Below, piece by piece: positions 51,685 to 59,510 of a stretch of DNA of 64,000 nucleotides. The notes beneath the pieces were generated by a model. The model worked only from the letters and a program-made list of their open reading frames with translations, ran no database searches and was not told the origin of the DNA. A program made the translations under genes and the position numbers. Numbering within the stretch: the stretch's first letter is position 1; the number at the start of each line of letters is the position of its first letter. The stretch comes from Oscillospiraceae bacterium (GTDB lineage Bacteria > Bacillota > Clostridia > Oscillospirales > Ruminococcaceae): the NCBI GenBank assembly GCA_021201235.1, contig JAJQFI010000027.1, forward strand, positions 62,001 through 126,000, in the 5' to 3' direction.

Positions 51685-51891
51685 TTGTTTGACTATTCTC
51701 CACTTTGGGCAACAATGAAGTCAAAGAACATATCACAATATGACCTCCTCAATTTGGGAGTAGATAAGCATATGCTTGACAAGTTAAGGCATAATCAGAA
51801 TATAACGGTTCTGACACTCGCAAAACTTTGCACGATACTTGACTGTACGCCCAACGACATACTTCACATAAATAAAGACACCGATAAATAA
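51685..51891 (+). CDS. Small Cro/CI-type HTH protein
   Basis: 68 residues, almost only a helix-turn-helix (LWATMKSKNISQYDLLNLGVDKHMLDKLRHNQNITVLTLAKLC). Initiator is TTG eight bases after AGGAGG. It is divergent from the XRE-ATPase-recombinase operon and could form a regulatory switch with it. A 3' remnant of a second copy lies at about 53088-53110. Confidence 0.82.
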   Translation: MFDYSPLWATMKSKNISQYDLLNLGVDKHMLDKLRHNQNITVLTLAKLCTILDCTPNDILHINKDTDK

Positions 51892-51937
51892 TCACTGGCT
51901 CTGGGTTAAGATGCCCAAGAACCAGTGATTTTTCTTT
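51874..51937 (+). repeat. Direct repeat with terminator, left copy
   Basis: About 65 bp covering the last codons of the HTH gene (KDTDK and stop) and its terminator AATCACTGG/CCAGTGATT. The right copy is at 53096-53162; the two enclose the Rpn-type nuclease gene. Confidence 0.82.
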
Positions 51938-52046
51938 AACCTCGCTTATACCATAGCTCTGCGATATTTTTAAAAATTCCCTCTTGAACAAGAGGCAATT
52001 TTATGGTACAATATAGGTGCAAGTAGGAATAGAAGGATGTGAGCGG

Positions 52047-52856
52047 ATGATAAATCAGGAACTCCTGCGTCAGCAAAATCTGGAGATAATAAAAAATATC
52101 AAAATCTTCGATGACGATTTCCTGAGATTGATTTTCGATGGGGACCCAGAAGCAACAGCGTTACTATTGAACGTAGTCTTCGATAGAAACGACATGGTCG
52201 TTACAATGGTAATTGGTCAACGTGAAATAAAGGGCATAGAAGGTCATTCGGTTAAGCTCGACATAATGGCAACCGATGGCGAAGGTAACGCTTACGACAT
52301 TGAGGTTCAGCGTCAGGATAAAGGTAACTTGCCACTTAGAGCGAGGTACAACAGTAGCATGATGGATACTGTTCTGCTACCTGCAGGTGAGGATTACTCA
52401 AAGCTTGTTCCAACCTATGTTATTTTCTTTACTGAGAAGGACACAATCGGCGACAATGAGCCTTTACACCATTACATGATGCAAGACATCAAGACCGGTC
52501 ACATTTTAGGCGACGAGAAGCATATAATTTTTGTAAACGGAGAAAATAAAGACGAATCGACACGCTTGGGGCAATTAATGCACGACTTCAAATGCACCTC
52601 GGCAGATGATATGTATTTCGATGTCCTTGCTAAACGTGTCAGACACTTCAAAGAAGCTGAAGGAGGTATCACTCAAATGTGCAAACTGATAGAAGACATG
52701 AGAAACGAAGCTGCATTAGACGCAGCCATTACATCGGCAGTCGATACAGCAAGACGTTATGGAGTTTCTGAAGAGGCAATTCTCGCTGATATTATGAAAC
52801 AGTTTAAATTGTCTGAAGCAGAGGCTAAGGACTATATGCTCAAGAAATCTGCATAA
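52047..52856 (+). CDS. Rpn-family recombination-promoting nuclease (PD-(D/E)XK)
   Basis: 269 residues. N-terminal YhgA/Rpn-like nuclease domain: KIFDDDFLRLIFDGDPEATALLLNVVF, KLDIMATDGEGNAYDIEVQRQDKG (catalytic D...ExQ, about 76-100), and RARYNSSMMDTVLLPAGEDY. The C-terminal part is helical (DTARRYGVSEEAILADIMKQFKLSEAEAKDY). Rpn proteins are DNA endonucleases linked to RecA-independent transfer of DNA and phage defence. Start is the ATG after GGATG. Its insertion between direct repeats suggests recent arrival. Confidence 0.88.
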   Translation: MINQELLRQQNLEIIKNIKIFDDDFLRLIFDGDPEATALLLNVVFDRNDMVVTMVIGQREIKGIEGHSVKLDIMATDGEGNAYDIEVQRQDKGNLPLRARYNSSMMDTVLLPAGEDYSKLVPTYVIFFTEKDTIGDNEPLHHYMMQDIKTGHILGDEKHIIFVNGENKDESTRLGQLMHDFKCTSADDMYFDVLAKRVRHFKEAEGGITQMCKLIEDMRNEAALDAAITSAVDTARRYGVSEEAILADIMKQFKLSEAEAKDYMLKKSA

Positions 52857-52878
52857 TCTTTCGAAGATATTCAATCAA

Positions 52879-53052
52879 ATGAGCAAGATTATGGATGATT
52901 TTCTGAAAGAAGTCACTGTGATGACGGCGATTGATATATGGGGAGAACTCGAACTTTCTGAAGATAAAATCCTCAATAAGCTCATGAACAAATATGACCT
53001 TAATAGGATTGAAGCCGAGGCTTATCTTGCGAAAAGCAAAATAAGTGCCTAA
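52879..53052 (+). pseudogene. C-terminal remnant of an Rpn-like protein
   Basis: 57 residues, MSKIMDDFLKEVTVMTAIDI, then ELELSEDKILNKLMNKYDLNRIEAEAYLAKSK. The last part resembles the C-terminal tail of the intact Rpn protein directly upstream. No ribosome site. Most likely the end of a degraded relative, though translation as a small protein is possible. Confidence 0.5.
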
Positions 53053-53095
53053 ATTTCATTGAATCACTCAAATGGAAGTTTTCATCCCCATAGCA

Positions 53096-53162
53096 AAAGA
53101 CACTGATAAATAAATCACTGGCTCTGAGTTGTAGACACTCAAGAACCAGTGATTTTTTCTTT
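53096..53162 (+). repeat. Direct repeat with terminator, right copy
   Basis: Repeats 51874-51937, including the codons for KDTDK and the AATCACTGG/CCAGTGATT hairpin. It also ends the minus-strand recombinase. Confidence 0.82.
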
Positions 53163-54828
53163 ATTCCTCATCCAGCGACGGATAAAGCCATTTTCCATCT
53201 TCGCCCTTAGTCATTCCGGAGTCCAACATATATTTTTCAAGAGCTTTCTGAAATAAATCTTCACTCTTGAATACAATTTTCATGCTATCACCGTTCAGAT
53301 AAACCGCTTCTACAAATGACTCCACCAACTCCCGTGACAATCCGTTTATTCGTGGACGTTCACGAGCTTCTTTTGTGACTTTCTGAACACAGTCCATGGG
53401 CTCATTTTCTACACGAAACCACTCTCTTATTTCTTGGATTTTGCCCTCCAAGGCTTCAATCTTTTCTGAAAGTTCTTGTTTCTTTTTGAGATATGCGGTT
53501 TTATCTATTACGCCATCGGCATAAACTTCATACTGTCGCATTTTCTCCGCTTTCAGAATATCCAAATCGCTTAACAACTTTTCTTCCGACTCAGGCAGTC
53601 CAATCTGAACGGTACTCTTTGATTCTTTTTTCTGAATCTTATCCTGTAGAAAAAGTGCTGACTCGATTACATTCTGAATAGCATAAGCTACTGCCGTATT
53701 TATAGTTGACTCTCTGTAAAAGTCACTGTAGCATTTAGAAAAACTACCTACTGACCTTTTAGTACTACAGACAAAACTGCCTTCACCGTGTCTAATCGAA
53801 TATGACAGTAATCTGTTGCAGTTTCCACAGCGAACAATTCCCTTTAAAGGATACTCGCACGGTGTCTTGTATGACATCGGACTTATTGTACGAACTGCTC
53901 TTTGTGCATTATAGAACTCCTCATGTGTCACTATCGCTTCATGAGCGTTCTCTGCTATAGTCCTGTCTTCCATAGGTACAGTTCTGTGAGTGCTACTTCC
54001 TAACGCTATTTTTCGGTACTTTCCCATGACCAATGCTCCTGTATACTCGTATTTTCTGAGCATACCACTTACAATAGGAGGCTTCCATAGCATTTCACTT
54101 TCAGGTGCCATATACACCGATTTCCCAAGTGTCTTTTTCGTCATCTTAGCATACAGTCCCGGCGTAGGAATCTGTGCTCTATTCATTTCTGCGGCAATCT
54201 GCTTGGTATTCTTCCCTTCAAGCGCAAGGTCAAATACTTTTCTCACATACTTGGATGCAACGGGGTCGATTACCCAACGCTGTTTGCTGCTGCTATCCCA
54301 TGTATAACCGAACGGCACTACAGAAGAAGTAGCACATCCTTGCTTCCATTTTGTCTCAAGGGATGAACGAACCTTTTTAGAGACATCACGGCTGTACAAG
54401 CTGTTTATGAGGTTGCTCACTGCAAAGTCAAGACCTGCTGTCGTCCCAAGATAATTAGAGCTATCGAAATTATTGTTTACGGCAATGAATCGGATACCGA
54501 GCATAGGAAATATCTGCTCAATGTAGTCTCCGACACCGATATAATCCCTGCCAAGTCGTGAAAGATCTTTGACAAGAATACAATCTATCTCACCGCTTTG
54601 AGCGTCTTTCATCATGCGCTGAAATCCGGGTCGGTTGAAGTTTGTTCCCGTATACCCGTCATCAATATATTCCCTTGTGCCACAAAGAAAATCGTCCTTG
54701 CCATCAATATAGCTCAGCAGTAATTCCCTCTGATTTTCAATGCTGTTACTCTCGTCCTTGTTATCCTTTCCCAAGTCGCCATCCGACATTGAAAGGCGTA
54801 AGTACAGCGCAATAGCTTTATCTTTCAT
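53161..54828 (-). CDS. TndX/TnpX-type large serine recombinase
   Basis: 555 residues. Catalytic domain AIALYLRLSMSDGDLGKDN (nucleophile S), YIDDGYTGTNFNRPGFQRM, LVKDLSRLGRDYIGVGDYIE; recombinase domain VPFGYTWDSSSKQRW; zinc ribbon PLKGIVRCGNCNRLLSYS...FVC; coiled coil (about 420-480). Its own start is the ATG eight bases after GGAGG. The frame is open upstream and joins in frame with a RepA_N fragment (to 55770, 869 residues in all), so a fusion protein could also be made. Confidence 0.9.
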   Translation of the reverse strand: MKDKAIALYLRLSMSDGDLGKDNKDESNSIENQRELLLSYIDGKDDFLCGTREYIDDGYTGTNFNRPGFQRMMKDAQSGEIDCILVKDLSRLGRDYIGVGDYIEQIFPMLGIRFIAVNNNFDSSNYLGTTAGLDFAVSNLINSLYSRDVSKKVRSSLETKWKQGCATSSVVPFGYTWDSSSKQRWVIDPVASKYVRKVFDLALEGKNTKQIAAEMNRAQIPTPGLYAKMTKKTLGKSVYMAPESEMLWKPPIVSGMLRKYEYTGALVMGKYRKIALGSSTHRTVPMEDRTIAENAHEAIVTHEEFYNAQRAVRTISPMSYKTPCEYPLKGIVRCGNCNRLLSYSIRHGEGSFVCSTKRSVGSFSKCYSDFYRESTINTAVAYAIQNVIESALFLQDKIQKKESKSTVQIGLPESEEKLLSDLDILKAEKMRQYEVYADGVIDKTAYLKKKQELSEKIEALEGKIQEIREWFRVENEPMDCVQKVTKEARERPRINGLSRELVESFVEAVYLNGDSMKIVFKSEDLFQKALEKYMLDSGMTKGEDGKWLYPSLDEE

Positions 54829-54931
54829 TTTCATCACCTCCGACACAATCCAACCACTGCTTATATACATCATTACATTTGAAGCGAATCTCGATTGAAT
54901 TATCCATACCGACATATATAGCATCCTCGTC
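54818..54931 (-). pseudogene. C-terminal remnant of a second serine recombinase
   Basis: In a different frame from the fusion, the DNA reads DEDAIYVGMDNSIEIRFKCN and VYKQWLDCVGGDENER then TAA. This is the typical end of a TndX-type recombinase (compare EAVYLNGDSMKIVFKSEDLF in the intact one). Its stop overlaps the intact recombinase start, as in tandem recombinase pairs of conjugative elements. The body of that gene is gone. Confidence 0.72.
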
Positions 54932-55719
54932 GTGTTCTCTTTCAAGCAAGACATGACGAACCGTATATGTTCACTGTCAAGCTTCAAGAGCTGACTTTTC
55001 ACTATCTCAGAGGGCTTGTCGTCGCCGGAGATTCGGATTGTCTTTCGTCTTGAACATACCGTTTCAACCAGTAAATCTAAGATTTCGTTAAGCTGTTCTT
55101 GGTCATAAGGGTATTCTGCAAGTAAAGAATCGAAATCGAGCTGACTCAAGAAATACTCCCTATAGCTCGAATATTCATCTATTCTTTCGACTCTGTTCCC
55201 AGACTCGTCGGAATGAATGATAGACTCAATATCGCTAAAATCAGTATTATTCTTATCAGTATTATTACTGTTTGATTTTCGTGATTCTGGAATCATGATT
55301 TCCATGAACCCAGAATCATGATTTTCATGATTCTTGATTTCTGATTTTCGCAGTACCCCGTCGAACTTCTTGACATAAATCTTTGTAGGCTTTCCCTGCC
55401 CTGGATTCTTCCGCTCAATCAAGCCTTTTGCCTCAAGCTCCACTAGCAGTTTTGTTGCTTTTTGGTTTGCACACCTTAAATCTCTTTGTATGTATTTCAG
55501 TGTGTAGTAGATAAACGCTTTGCCGTCTTCATCAAACCACCCGTTTCGCATTGACAAAGTCATTCTGTCAAGCATCAAACTGTAAAGGACTTTGGCAGTA
55601 ACCGATAAGTCGTCGAAGCACCGTTCCGTGAACAAGACCTTTGGCATTCGGAAAAACGTATACTGGTCTGCCTCATTTCCGTAAAAATACGGAAGGTCAA
55701 GGTGTTCCATCTCGTTCAT
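54925..55719 (-). pseudogene. RepA_N replication initiator, N-terminal fragment
   Basis: 265 residues. LPYFYGNEADQYTFFRMPKVLF, the segment LSVTAKVLYSLMLDRMTLSM and the winged-helix part YTLKYIQRDLRCANQKATKLL are the RepA_N (PF06970) domain of plasmids and ICEs. After SCLKENTTR the family sequence stops and frame-shifted recombinase DNA follows, so the last 30-50 residues of a normal RepA are missing. The start overlaps the stop of the upstream gene (ATGA), with GAAGG seven bases away. Confidence 0.8.
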
Positions 55720-55940
55720 TGCCATACCTTCGTTTCTTTGACGATTTCTCTTAAGCAGTAGCCGATGCACGGATAGAATCTTCCGTAGGGACAGTCGTTA
55801 CAGCTTTCGCCATCTGCTTCCTTGACTTTTTCAAGGTAGTAGCAGACTTTTAGTCTGCATCCGCCTCTCCTTTTCCAGAAATAACAGTAGGCGCAGTCTT
55901 TAGGCTTGTCCTCAGAATATCTCTCCTTGACTTCACCCAT
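55716..55940 (-). CDS. Cys-rich small protein of element B
   Basis: 74 residues with nine cysteines (CAYCYF, GGCRLKVCYY, SCNDCPYG, CIGYCL), no signal or helix. The cysteine spacing suggests zinc or iron-sulfur binding. It overlaps repA by four bases at the 3' end and the small membrane gene at its 5' end, so it is translationally coupled to both. Function unknown. Confidence 0.78.
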   Translation of the reverse strand: MGEVKERYSEDKPKDCAYCYFWKRRGGCRLKVCYYLEKVKEADGESCNDCPYGRFYPCIGYCLREIVKETKVWQ

Positions 55941-56076
55941 CGTCTGCTGTCTCCTGTTCTTTTTCTTCTGTCAACACTTCCATCCGACGGTCAGCCATTG
56001 CACCGACTCGCATACAGCAGTAGACAATAGCGACTGCCATAAGTGCCGCCGCTACAACCAAGCATTTTACTACCAT
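55933..56076 (-). CDS. 47-residue single-helix membrane protein
   Basis: ATG eight bases after GGAAGG. It starts MVVKCLVVAAALMAVAIVYC, one membrane helix, then a charged tail ending EQETADDG. Its stop overlaps the start of the Cys-rich gene by eight bases. Unknown function. Confidence 0.65.
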   Translation of the reverse strand: MVVKCLVVAAALMAVAIVYCCMRVGAMADRRMEVLTEEKEQETADDG

Positions 56077-56108
56077 CCGTACCACCTTCCTTTCCGGCTA
56101 TTTCTAAC

Positions 56109-56207
56109 CTACTTCTTCTTTTTATTGTTTCTGTGGTCTATGAAGCATACAATGCAAATCGCCATCAGAATTACAACTGCCATCGCAAGTATAAAGCGAA
56201 GCATCAT
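56109..56207 (-). CDS. 32-residue single-helix membrane protein
   Basis: Starts MMLRFILAMAVVILMAICIV after AAGGTG, one helix, and ends in HRNNKKKK. It lies 32 bases before the next small membrane gene. The repeat of the same plan in two consecutive genes argues that both are translated. Confidence 0.6.
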   Translation of the reverse strand: MMLRFILAMAVVILMAICIVCFIDHRNNKKKK

Positions 56208-56447
56208 ATTGCATCACCTTCTTTCAGATTATCTGAAGTTTTTTCTTTATTTGAGTGTTTGCCTGTGTTCCCCTTAGAGCCGTTCCTATCCTTTGTTCAG
56301 GACGTATTGCTTTGGCAAGACGTGCGGGAATGCACATTCAGTACCAAGTATCTATCTAAGCAGGCTGTTCAGTTTTCAAGCTACAATGAGAAGGATTTTT
56401 TGTCCTTTCACTAACACAGACAAGGTATAAGTCTGGACAAGCTGTTT

Positions 56448-57092
56448 TTAAAAAATTTTTTCTTTCTTTTTCTCCAGATACTTTCTCATCCGACGCAAAG
56501 CTTTTTCAGCCGTATCCCTTACCGCCTGACGGGTAATTCCTAAATCTTCCGCGATCTCCTTGTACGAAACTCCGTTAAGGAAATGCTCTGTTATAACGTA
56601 ACGCTGCTTTTTCGTCAGAACATCCATAGCATCCAATGCAATCTTCTTGTTTCTTTCCGCAAAATATATGTCCTCTGCGGAACCGACCGGATCTTTCAGC
56701 TCTTTCCATTCTTCCGAGTAGTCTCCGTACAAAATTACTCTGTAGTAAAAGCGATTGTCGGCGTTATGCCTAAGTCTGTCTTCACCCTCAAGGATGAGGC
56801 GGAAATACCATCCCATATCGTCAAAGTCTGAACCTTTTATGTATGCGGTTCTCATTCCGCAAGAACTTTTGTATTGGAACGATTTCTTTTTTGGAAAAGG
56901 AAACACGGTTGCACGTTCCTCGTCCTGATACACAACGTATCCGTTAGCATATACAGTGACCTCTGAACCCTTTTCACCGTATTTTGCTATTACTTTCTCG
57001 CCGGACTCCACAAGTCTTTTATAGCTTGGTGCCTTTTCATCCTTTTCCGGCAGTTCCCCGATTTCTTTTCTCAATTCATTCAATGTAAGCAC
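56448..57092 (-). CDS. Sigma-70 region 4 protein of element B
   Basis: 214 residues. The C-terminal HTH (LTKKQRYVITEHFLNGVSYKEIAEDLGITRQAVRDTAEKALRRM) is sigma region 4; the N-terminal part (about 1-110) is specific to mobile-element proteins of this type. It may direct RNA polymerase to element promoters or act as a plain regulator. The start is placed at GTG six bases after AGGAG; the ATG six codons upstream has no ribosome site. Confidence 0.82.
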   Translation of the reverse strand: MLTLNELRKEIGELPEKDEKAPSYKRLVESGEKVIAKYGEKGSEVTVYANGYVVYQDEERATVFPFPKKKSFQYKSSCGMRTAYIKGSDFDDMGWYFRLILEGEDRLRHNADNRFYYRVILYGDYSEEWKELKDPVGSAEDIYFAERNKKIALDAMDVLTKKQRYVITEHFLNGVSYKEIAEDLGITRQAVRDTAEKALRRMRKYLEKKKEKIF

Positions 57093-57153
57093 TACTACTC
57101 TCCTATCCATCTCGTAAAACGAGCGGTAGGAGATGCCTGTACATACAAAAATA

Positions 57154-57221
57154 GCAGCAGGAAAAGGTCGCAGACCAGCCCGTTTTTTTTTAAAACGGAA
57201 GTCTGTGACTTCCCCTGCTGC
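57154..57221 (-). terminator. Long hairpin and terminator upstream of the sigma-like gene
   Basis: GCAGCAGG pairs with CCTGCTGC, with further pairing AAGTCACAGAC/GTCTGCGACC and an inner CCGTTTT/AAAACGG. On the minus strand a TATTTTTG run follows. It separates the gene at 57255 from the sigma-like gene and could be an attenuator for it. Confidence 0.7.
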
Positions 57222-57254
57222 TTTCGCAGTTGACTCTTTTAAATTACGTTCGGC

Positions 57255-57674
57255 TTATTCGCCGATTACTTTCCACTTGGAAATATTGCAAACAGGAATC
57301 TCCAGAAATTCATTCGATTCTGTATACATCATGTACCTTACCGGAATATTGTTCATATTTGCTATCTCCACATCTCTGAGAATTTCATCTGTAAGTATGC
57401 CTCCAAATACCCACATCTCATCTGATTGAGTCAGCCACTCATGCGACAACATCTCATAATCTTCCCGTCTTAAACGGTTAGATACTGCTACCATACTGCT
57501 AAAGTAGATCTGTGGAATAAGCGGCAAGTATCCAAATTTAATAAGCTTAATCCCTGTGAGGCAAGCGAGTTCAAATGTAGAATTAAACTTTGGATTCGCT
57601 TCTCCTTTATTTTTCCAATCAATGCCGTTCGGAAAACTCACATACACCTTCGTCAATGGTTTCTTATTTTTCAT
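57255..57674 (-). CDS. Unknown cytoplasmic protein (DUF4406-like)
   Basis: 139 residues. VYVSFPNGIDWKNKGEANPK, FELACLTGIKLIKFGYLPLIPQIYFS and SHEWLTQSDEMWVFGGILTDEI recall the nucleoside-deoxyribosyltransferase-like DUF4406 fold (N-terminal strand, LIPH-type loop, late DE segment). Assignment is tentative. Start follows AAGGAG. Confidence 0.62.
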   Translation of the reverse strand: MKNKKPLTKVYVSFPNGIDWKNKGEANPKFNSTFELACLTGIKLIKFGYLPLIPQIYFSSMVAVSNRLRREDYEMLSHEWLTQSDEMWVFGGILTDEILRDVEIANMNNIPVRYMMYTESNEFLEIPVCNISKWKVIGE

Positions 57675-57837
57675 GAAAATCGCTCCTTAATTTTATATAG
57701 TCAAACTGGACTTGTCCCGTTTGCTATCTATATTCTACAGGAAATCGAATTTAATCTCGCCCTCATATTTGTTGCAATTTCTGATGAGTCTGTCAACAAA
57801 TATGTTGACAGGGTTTGTCATGACACTCTTGAATGAA

Positions 57838-57875
57838 AAAAGCCACATCATTTCCAAAGAAACAATGTGGCGTTA
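57838..57875 (-). terminator. Terminator after the XRE gene
   Basis: On the minus strand GCCACAT and ATGTGGC pair around an 18-base loop, followed by TTTTTT. Confidence 0.8.
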
Positions 57876-58280
57876 AGCTGTTTTGCGACCTACTTTCAAG
57901 CCCTTGATAGTAATGTCTGCTATTTTGTAGAACTCCTCCAATTCCTCCTGCGACAAATCGCCTATTCTTTCAAGTAACATTTTCGCCTTGAAATCTGCAT
58001 TTTCAGCCTCTTTATATCGTTTATGTTGCTCCTCATCCTGGCGGAACTTATCTGGAACAAGGTCACTAACAGATATATGTAGTACAGAGGATATTTCAGC
58101 AGCTCTGATTAATGACATTGTGTTTTCACCGGTTTCATACCTGTGGACAACGTTCCTCTCAACGCCAAGCTCAAGTGCAAGCTGATGCTGAGATAAACCT
58201 GCAGTCTCTCGCCATCTTCTTAAGTTATTGCCTACTTCACGCTTTTCTCTATCCTTTTCAGTTTCTACGAATCTCGGCAC
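57873..58280 (-). CDS. XRE-family regulator of element B
   Basis: 135 residues. HTH at about 15-70 (NNLRRWRETAGLSQHQLALELGVERNVVHRYETGENTMS) and a C-terminal helical part (LLERIGDLSQEELEEFYKIADI). Start is the GTG eight bases after GGGAGG; another GTG three codons upstream lies inside the ribosome site. It has its own promoter with a pair of palindromes just upstream of it. Confidence 0.85.
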   Translation of the reverse strand: MPRFVETEKDREKREVGNNLRRWRETAGLSQHQLALELGVERNVVHRYETGENTMSLIRAAEISSVLHISVSDLVPDKFRQDEEQHKRYKEAENADFKAKMLLERIGDLSQEELEEFYKIADITIKGLKVGRKTA

Positions 58281-58324
58281 GCTGTCCACCTCCCTTATCT
58301 CTTTTTTGTCGACTTCTAAGTCCG

Positions 58325-58353
58325 ATTATACACCACTAAACTGTGCTTGTCAG
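58325..58353 (-). promoter_or_regulatory. Promoter of the XRE gene
   Basis: On the minus strand CTGACA and TATAAT separated by 17 bases, 45 bases before the GTG start. Confidence 0.7.
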
Positions 58354-58358
58354 GCAAA

Positions 58359-58395
58359 CGGAAAATCTTTCCGGACGTGTGGAAAACTTTTCCGT
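58359..58395. promoter_or_regulatory. Two palindromic operators 21 bp apart
   Basis: CGGAAAATCTTTCCGG (58359-58374) and TGGAAAACTTTTCCGT (58380-58395) share GGAAAA-n-TTTCC symmetry. Their centres are 21 bp apart, two helical turns, directly upstream of the -35 box. Such pairs are bound by two dimers on one DNA face. Confidence 0.65.
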
Positions 58396-58404
58396 ATTTC
58401 GTAA

Positions 58405-58510
58405 TAAAAAATAGCCGGAATAGAAACATACTTAAGCTGAGAGGAACCCTCTTATCCTGATTGGATACAGTAATCCTGTCTCTTGCTTTGATGTTTCTAC
58501 CCCGGCTGTG
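58405..58510 (-). ncRNA. Candidate branched structured RNA with terminator
   Basis: On the minus strand AGCCGG-n2-TAGAAACAT (58507-58491) pairs with ATGTTTCTA-n2-CCGGCT (58428-58412), closing two inner hairpins (GGAT/ATCC and AGAGG/CCTCT). A TTTTTTATT run follows at once. This forms a three-way junction of about 100 nt in a 306-base gap without a gene. It may be a regulatory RNA or attenuator. No known family recognised. Confidence 0.55.
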
Positions 58511-58586
58511 CTCGTATACATTGAATCCGGCTACGCTCGGCATTTGATGTAGAAATACCTATTTTGTTTTTGTAATCTTGCGATAG

Positions 58587-58814
58587 TTATCCGTTCGCTA
58601 CATTCTCTGTTTGGCTTGTGGGCTTATACACGATATGATCGACTTTTCTGCCACTGATACATTCAACTATTATTTCCGGCGACAAGTCCTCATATTTCTT
58701 AATACCTTTATGCCGTAGCATCCATTCACCGTTTACAATAACCCTCTCGCCTAAGTTCATACCTCCCGGCGTCCTTGCATATGTGCATATTCTTTTCTCC
58801 TGTTTTTCATTCAT
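58587..58814 (-). CDS. Small protein of element B, unknown
   Basis: 75 residues, charged (KRICTYARTPGGMNLGERVIVNGEW, then VECISGRKVDHIVYKPTSQ). Probably a small beta-rich domain. Start follows GGAGGAG. Divergent from the immR-like gene, and may be under its control. Confidence 0.68.
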   Translation of the reverse strand: MNEKQEKRICTYARTPGGMNLGERVIVNGEWMLRHKGIKKYEDLSPEIIVECISGRKVDHIVYKPTSQTENVANG

Positions 58815-59046
58815 CTATACTAACTCCTCCTTACGATGAATCGGCTGCTTTTCCTGCAAGTTGCACCTTGCAAAAATATATTTCGTGTTTTCCGCAACTT
58901 TTTTCTTAAAACCTCTTGACAAAGTTCTTATTATGCGTTATTATATTTGTGAAAGTTGCATTACGAGTTCATTATACACGCTAAATTGCATAATGTCAAG
59001 ACGCAACATCAAAATATTTAAAAATTTTTCAAGGAGGACAAGGCAC
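58815..59046. promoter_or_regulatory. Divergent control region with repeated TTGCA motifs
   Basis: TTGCA or its complement TGCAA/GCAAC occurs at least six times between the small gene and the immR-like gene (for example CTGCAAGTTGCACCTTGCAA at 58853). The plus-strand promoter TTGACA-17-TATTAT (58916-58944) lies in the middle. This is a likely operator array for the ImmR-like repressor. Confidence 0.6.
58916..58944 (+). promoter_or_regulatory. Promoter of the immR-like gene
   Basis: TTGACA and TATTAT separated by 17 bases. Confidence 0.78.
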
Positions 59047-59481
59047 ATGACGTTCGGAGAAAAGGTTAGAACTGCGAGAGTTCATGCAGACCTTTCACAA
59101 CAAGATTTAGCAAGGATGACAGGTATGTCTTTAAGGACGATTCAAAATTATGAATCCGGCGAGAGGTTACCTAAGAAACGTTCAACCTACACTGTTTTGG
59201 CAAAGGAGCTTCACGTTGACGAGGGAGCATTGTTGGATGACAATGCCGAATTTATACTTTCCGCCGCTGAACAATATGGCTACAAAGGAAAGAAACAGGC
59301 TTTAAAGCTAACTGAGGAGGTTGCCGGGCTTTATGCCGGTGGCTCACTCGAAGAAGAAGATATGGATGCAATGATGAAAGCTATCCAGGAAGCGTACTGG
59401 AGAGCAAAGGAGATCAACAAGAAATACACTCCTAAAAAGTATCTTAATAACGGGAACGAGGAGGAATCCCCGACAGAGTAA
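59047..59481 (+). CDS. ImmR-like XRE repressor
   Basis: 144 residues. HTH at about 3-60 (GEKVRTARVHADLSQQDLARMTGMSLRTIQNYESGERLP) and a helical C terminus. Next comes an ImmA-like metallopeptidase gene, as in ICEBs1-type elements where ImmA cleaves ImmR to start excision. Start follows AAGGAGG. The long frame upstream of this ATG is noncoding control DNA. Confidence 0.85.
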   Translation: MTFGEKVRTARVHADLSQQDLARMTGMSLRTIQNYESGERLPKKRSTYTVLAKELHVDEGALLDDNAEFILSAAEQYGYKGKKQALKLTEEVAGLYAGGSLEEEDMDAMMKAIQEAYWRAKEINKKYTPKKYLNNGNEEESPTE

Positions 59482-59510
59482 ACAATACTCTCCGGGTGCA
59501 TACAACATAA

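Noticed and set aside
53161-55770. A single functional RepA-recombinase gene of 869 codons
   Set aside because: The joint segment encodes the tail of a third gene in another frame, and the recombinase has its own ribosome site. I therefore annotate separate parts and treat fusion translation as a question.
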